Origin: Mycobacterium sp. BK086
GTDB taxonomy: Bacteria; Actinomycetota; Actinomycetes; Mycobacteriales; Mycobacteriaceae
Direction of reading: 5' to 3'
Length of the DNA: 64,000 nucleotides
Assembly (NCBI GenBank): GCA_004362315.1
Contig: SNWL01000003.1
Span: forward strand, 992,001 to 1,056,000
In this document: positions 62,781 through 64,000 of the stretch, one piece after another
How positions within the stretch are numbered: position 1 is the first letter of the stretch
Layout: each line of letters starts with the position of its first letter
Notes under the pieces: model-generated
Told to the model about the DNA's origin: nothing
The model's input: only the letters and a program-made list of their open reading frames with translations
Databases searched by the model: none
Position numbers and translations under genes: made by a program

Positions 62781-63737
62781 TTAACCCTTGCGGGCCTTGA
62801 CCGCGTCGGTCAGCTGCGGCGTGACGTTGAACAGATCGCCGACGATGCCGTAATCGGCGATCTCGAAGATCGGCGCTTCCTCGTCCTTGTTCACCGCGAT
62901 GATCGTCTTCGAGGTCTGCATACCGGCGCGGTGCTGGATCGCACCGGAGATGCCCAGCGCGATGTACAGCTGCGGCGAGACCGTCTTACCGGTCTGGCCC
63001 ACCTGGAACTGGCCCGGGTAGTAGCCGGAGTCGACAGCTGCACGGGAGGCACCGACGGCGCCACCGAGCGAGTCCGCCAGGTCCTCGACGACCGAGAACT
63101 TCTCGGCGCTGCCGACACCACGGCCACCGGAGACCACGACGCTGGCCTCGGTGAGCTCCGGACGGTCGCCCGCGACGGCAGGCTCACGCTTGGTGATCTT
63201 GGTGGCGTTCTCGGCCTGTGCGGGCACCTCGACGCTGACCTGCTCGCCGGCACCGGCGGCAGGCGCCGCGTCGACAGCACCCGGACGCAGGGTGATCACC
63301 GGGGTGTCACCGTTGGCCTTGGCTTCGACGGTGAAGGCGCCACCGAAGATCGAGTGGATGCCCACCCCGCCTTCCTTGACCTCGACGACGTCGGACAGCA
63401 CGCCCGCACCGGTGCGTGCGGCCAACCGGCCGGCGATCTCCTTGCCGTCGGCGTTGGCGGCCAGCAGCACGGCGGCCGGAGTTGCCGACTCCACCAGCGA
63501 CGCCAGGACGTCGACGAACGGGGTGATCAGGTAGCCCTCGGCGTCGGCCGACTCGGCGACGTAGATCTTCGCCGCACCGGCCTCCTTGAGAGCGTCGACC
63601 AGCGGCGCGGCGGTGCCGGGGGCACCGATCACGACGGCGGACGGCTCGCCCAGGGTGCGGGCGGCGGTGATGAGCTCGGCGGTGACTTTCTTCACCGCAC
63701 CTTCGGCGTGCTCGACGAGCACAAGTACTTCAGCCAT
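62781..63737 (-). CDS. etfA: Electron transfer flavoprotein subunit alpha
   Basis: 318 residues, ATG at 63737. The C-terminal FAD motif is seen as [32 protein letters not shown] and [11 protein letters not shown]. It accepts electrons from acyl-CoA dehydrogenases with EtfB, whose gene ends 44 bp upstream. Core mycobacterial gene (fixB). Confidence 0.96.
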   Translation of the reverse strand: MAEVLVLVEHAEGAVKKVTAELITAARTLGEPSAVVIGAPGTAAPLVDALKEAGAAKIYVAESADAEGYLITPFVDVLASLVESATPAAVLLAANADGKEIAGRLAARTGAGVLSDVVEVKEGGVGIHSIFGGAFTVEAKANGDTPVITLRPGAVDAAPAAGAGEQVSVEVPAQAENATKITKREPAVAGDRPELTEASVVVSGGRGVGSAEKFSVVEDLADSLGGAVGASRAAVDSGYYPGQFQVGQTGKTVSPQLYIALGISGAIQHRAGMQTSKTIIAVNKDEEAPIFEIADYGIVGDLFNVTPQLTDAVKARKG

Positions 63738-63781
63738 AGCTGTTCAGCCTCTTAGTCTTTCGAATGGTCCGGGTCGGGGTT

Positions 63782-64000
63782 CTAGATGATCTTCTGCGAA
63801 ACGAGGTACTCGGCGATCTTCGTGCCGCCGTCGCCCTCGTCGGTGATCTTCTCGCCTGCGGTCTTCGGCGGCTTCGGCGTGGACGCCGTCACCGTCGTAC
63901 CGGCGTTGGCCAGGCCGACCTCGTCGCCCTCGACACCGATCTCGGCCAGCGTCAGGGTGGCCACTTCCTTCTTCTTCGCGGCCATGATGCCCTTGAAGGA
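63782..64000 (-). CDS. etfB: Electron transfer flavoprotein subunit beta, C-terminal part (partial)
   Basis: The last 72 residues of EtfB; the frame runs open to the window edge (SFKGIMAAKKKEVATLTL). The TVTASTPKPPKTAGEKI stretch matches the C-terminal arm of EtfB (fixA). The start and AMP-binding part lie outside the window. Confidence 0.9.
   Translation of the reverse strand, partial: SFKGIMAAKKKEVATLTLAEIGVEGDEVGLANAGTTVTASTPKPPKTAGEKITDEGDGGTKIAEYLVSQKII

Overview
The window is high-GC actinobacterial DNA, most likely from a Mycobacterium/Mycolicibacterium. The right third (gatB, pfkA, gatA, gatC, an ACT-domain protein, ligA, a MetE-like protein, an LpqA-like lipoprotein, mnmA, a cysteine desulfurase, a PlsC-type acyltransferase, a GNAT protein, etfA/etfB) has the gene content of the mycobacterial core around ligA. 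Complex I and the Rv3143-like receiver protein are also of mycobacterial type. No tRNA, rRNA, CRISPR array or insertion sequence was recognised. Genes are tightly packed, and no stretch of 300 bp or more lacks a gene.

Layout. 1-1014: end of hypA, then hypB (nickel insertion for hydrogenase). 1007-1420: atypical receiver protein. 1589-3558: class I fructose-1,6-bisphosphatase and class I phosphoribulokinase. 3562-18489 (minus): complete 14-gene nuo operon, nuoA to nuoN. 18657-28379 (minus): a hydrogenase operon read hucM-like, hucS, hucL, maturation protease, small protein, TPR protein, NifU-Rieske fusion, six-bladed NHL propeller, unknown protein, cytochrome P450. 28606-29667: divergent AraC-type regulator. 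29681-33416 (minus): cbbL-cbbS-cbbX-cbbR. 33657-34655: class I aldolase. 34643-36549 (minus): GAF histidine kinase and NarL-type response regulator. 36676-41226: rpe-tkt-second prk-cbbY operon. 41230-64000: mostly core genes, with a TetR/flavoprotein pair, a second flavoprotein and two multi-span membrane proteins among them.

How it fits together. The left two-thirds reads as a hydrogen-driven autotrophy island. A group 2a-type [NiFe] hydrogenase of the high-affinity Huc kind oxidises H2, and the NifU-Rieske and NHL proteins are candidate electron relays to the membrane. Complex I can exchange electrons between quinone and NAD and could run in reverse to make NADH. RuBisCO, its activase CbbX, two phosphoribulokinases, fructose bisphosphatase, aldolase, transketolase and epimerase form most of the Calvin-Benson-Bassham cycle. 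Phosphoglycerate kinase, GAPDH, triose-phosphate isomerase, ribose-5-phosphate isomerase and hypC/D/E/F are not in the window and are presumably elsewhere. Local regulators are CbbR, a two-component system, an AraC-type protein and an atypical receiver.

Least explained parts: the P450 translationally coupled to the end of the hydrogenase operon, the unknown 278-residue and ~84-residue proteins in the same operon, two phosphoribulokinases of different classes, and a long palindromic element present twice, once inside the end of a coding sequence.
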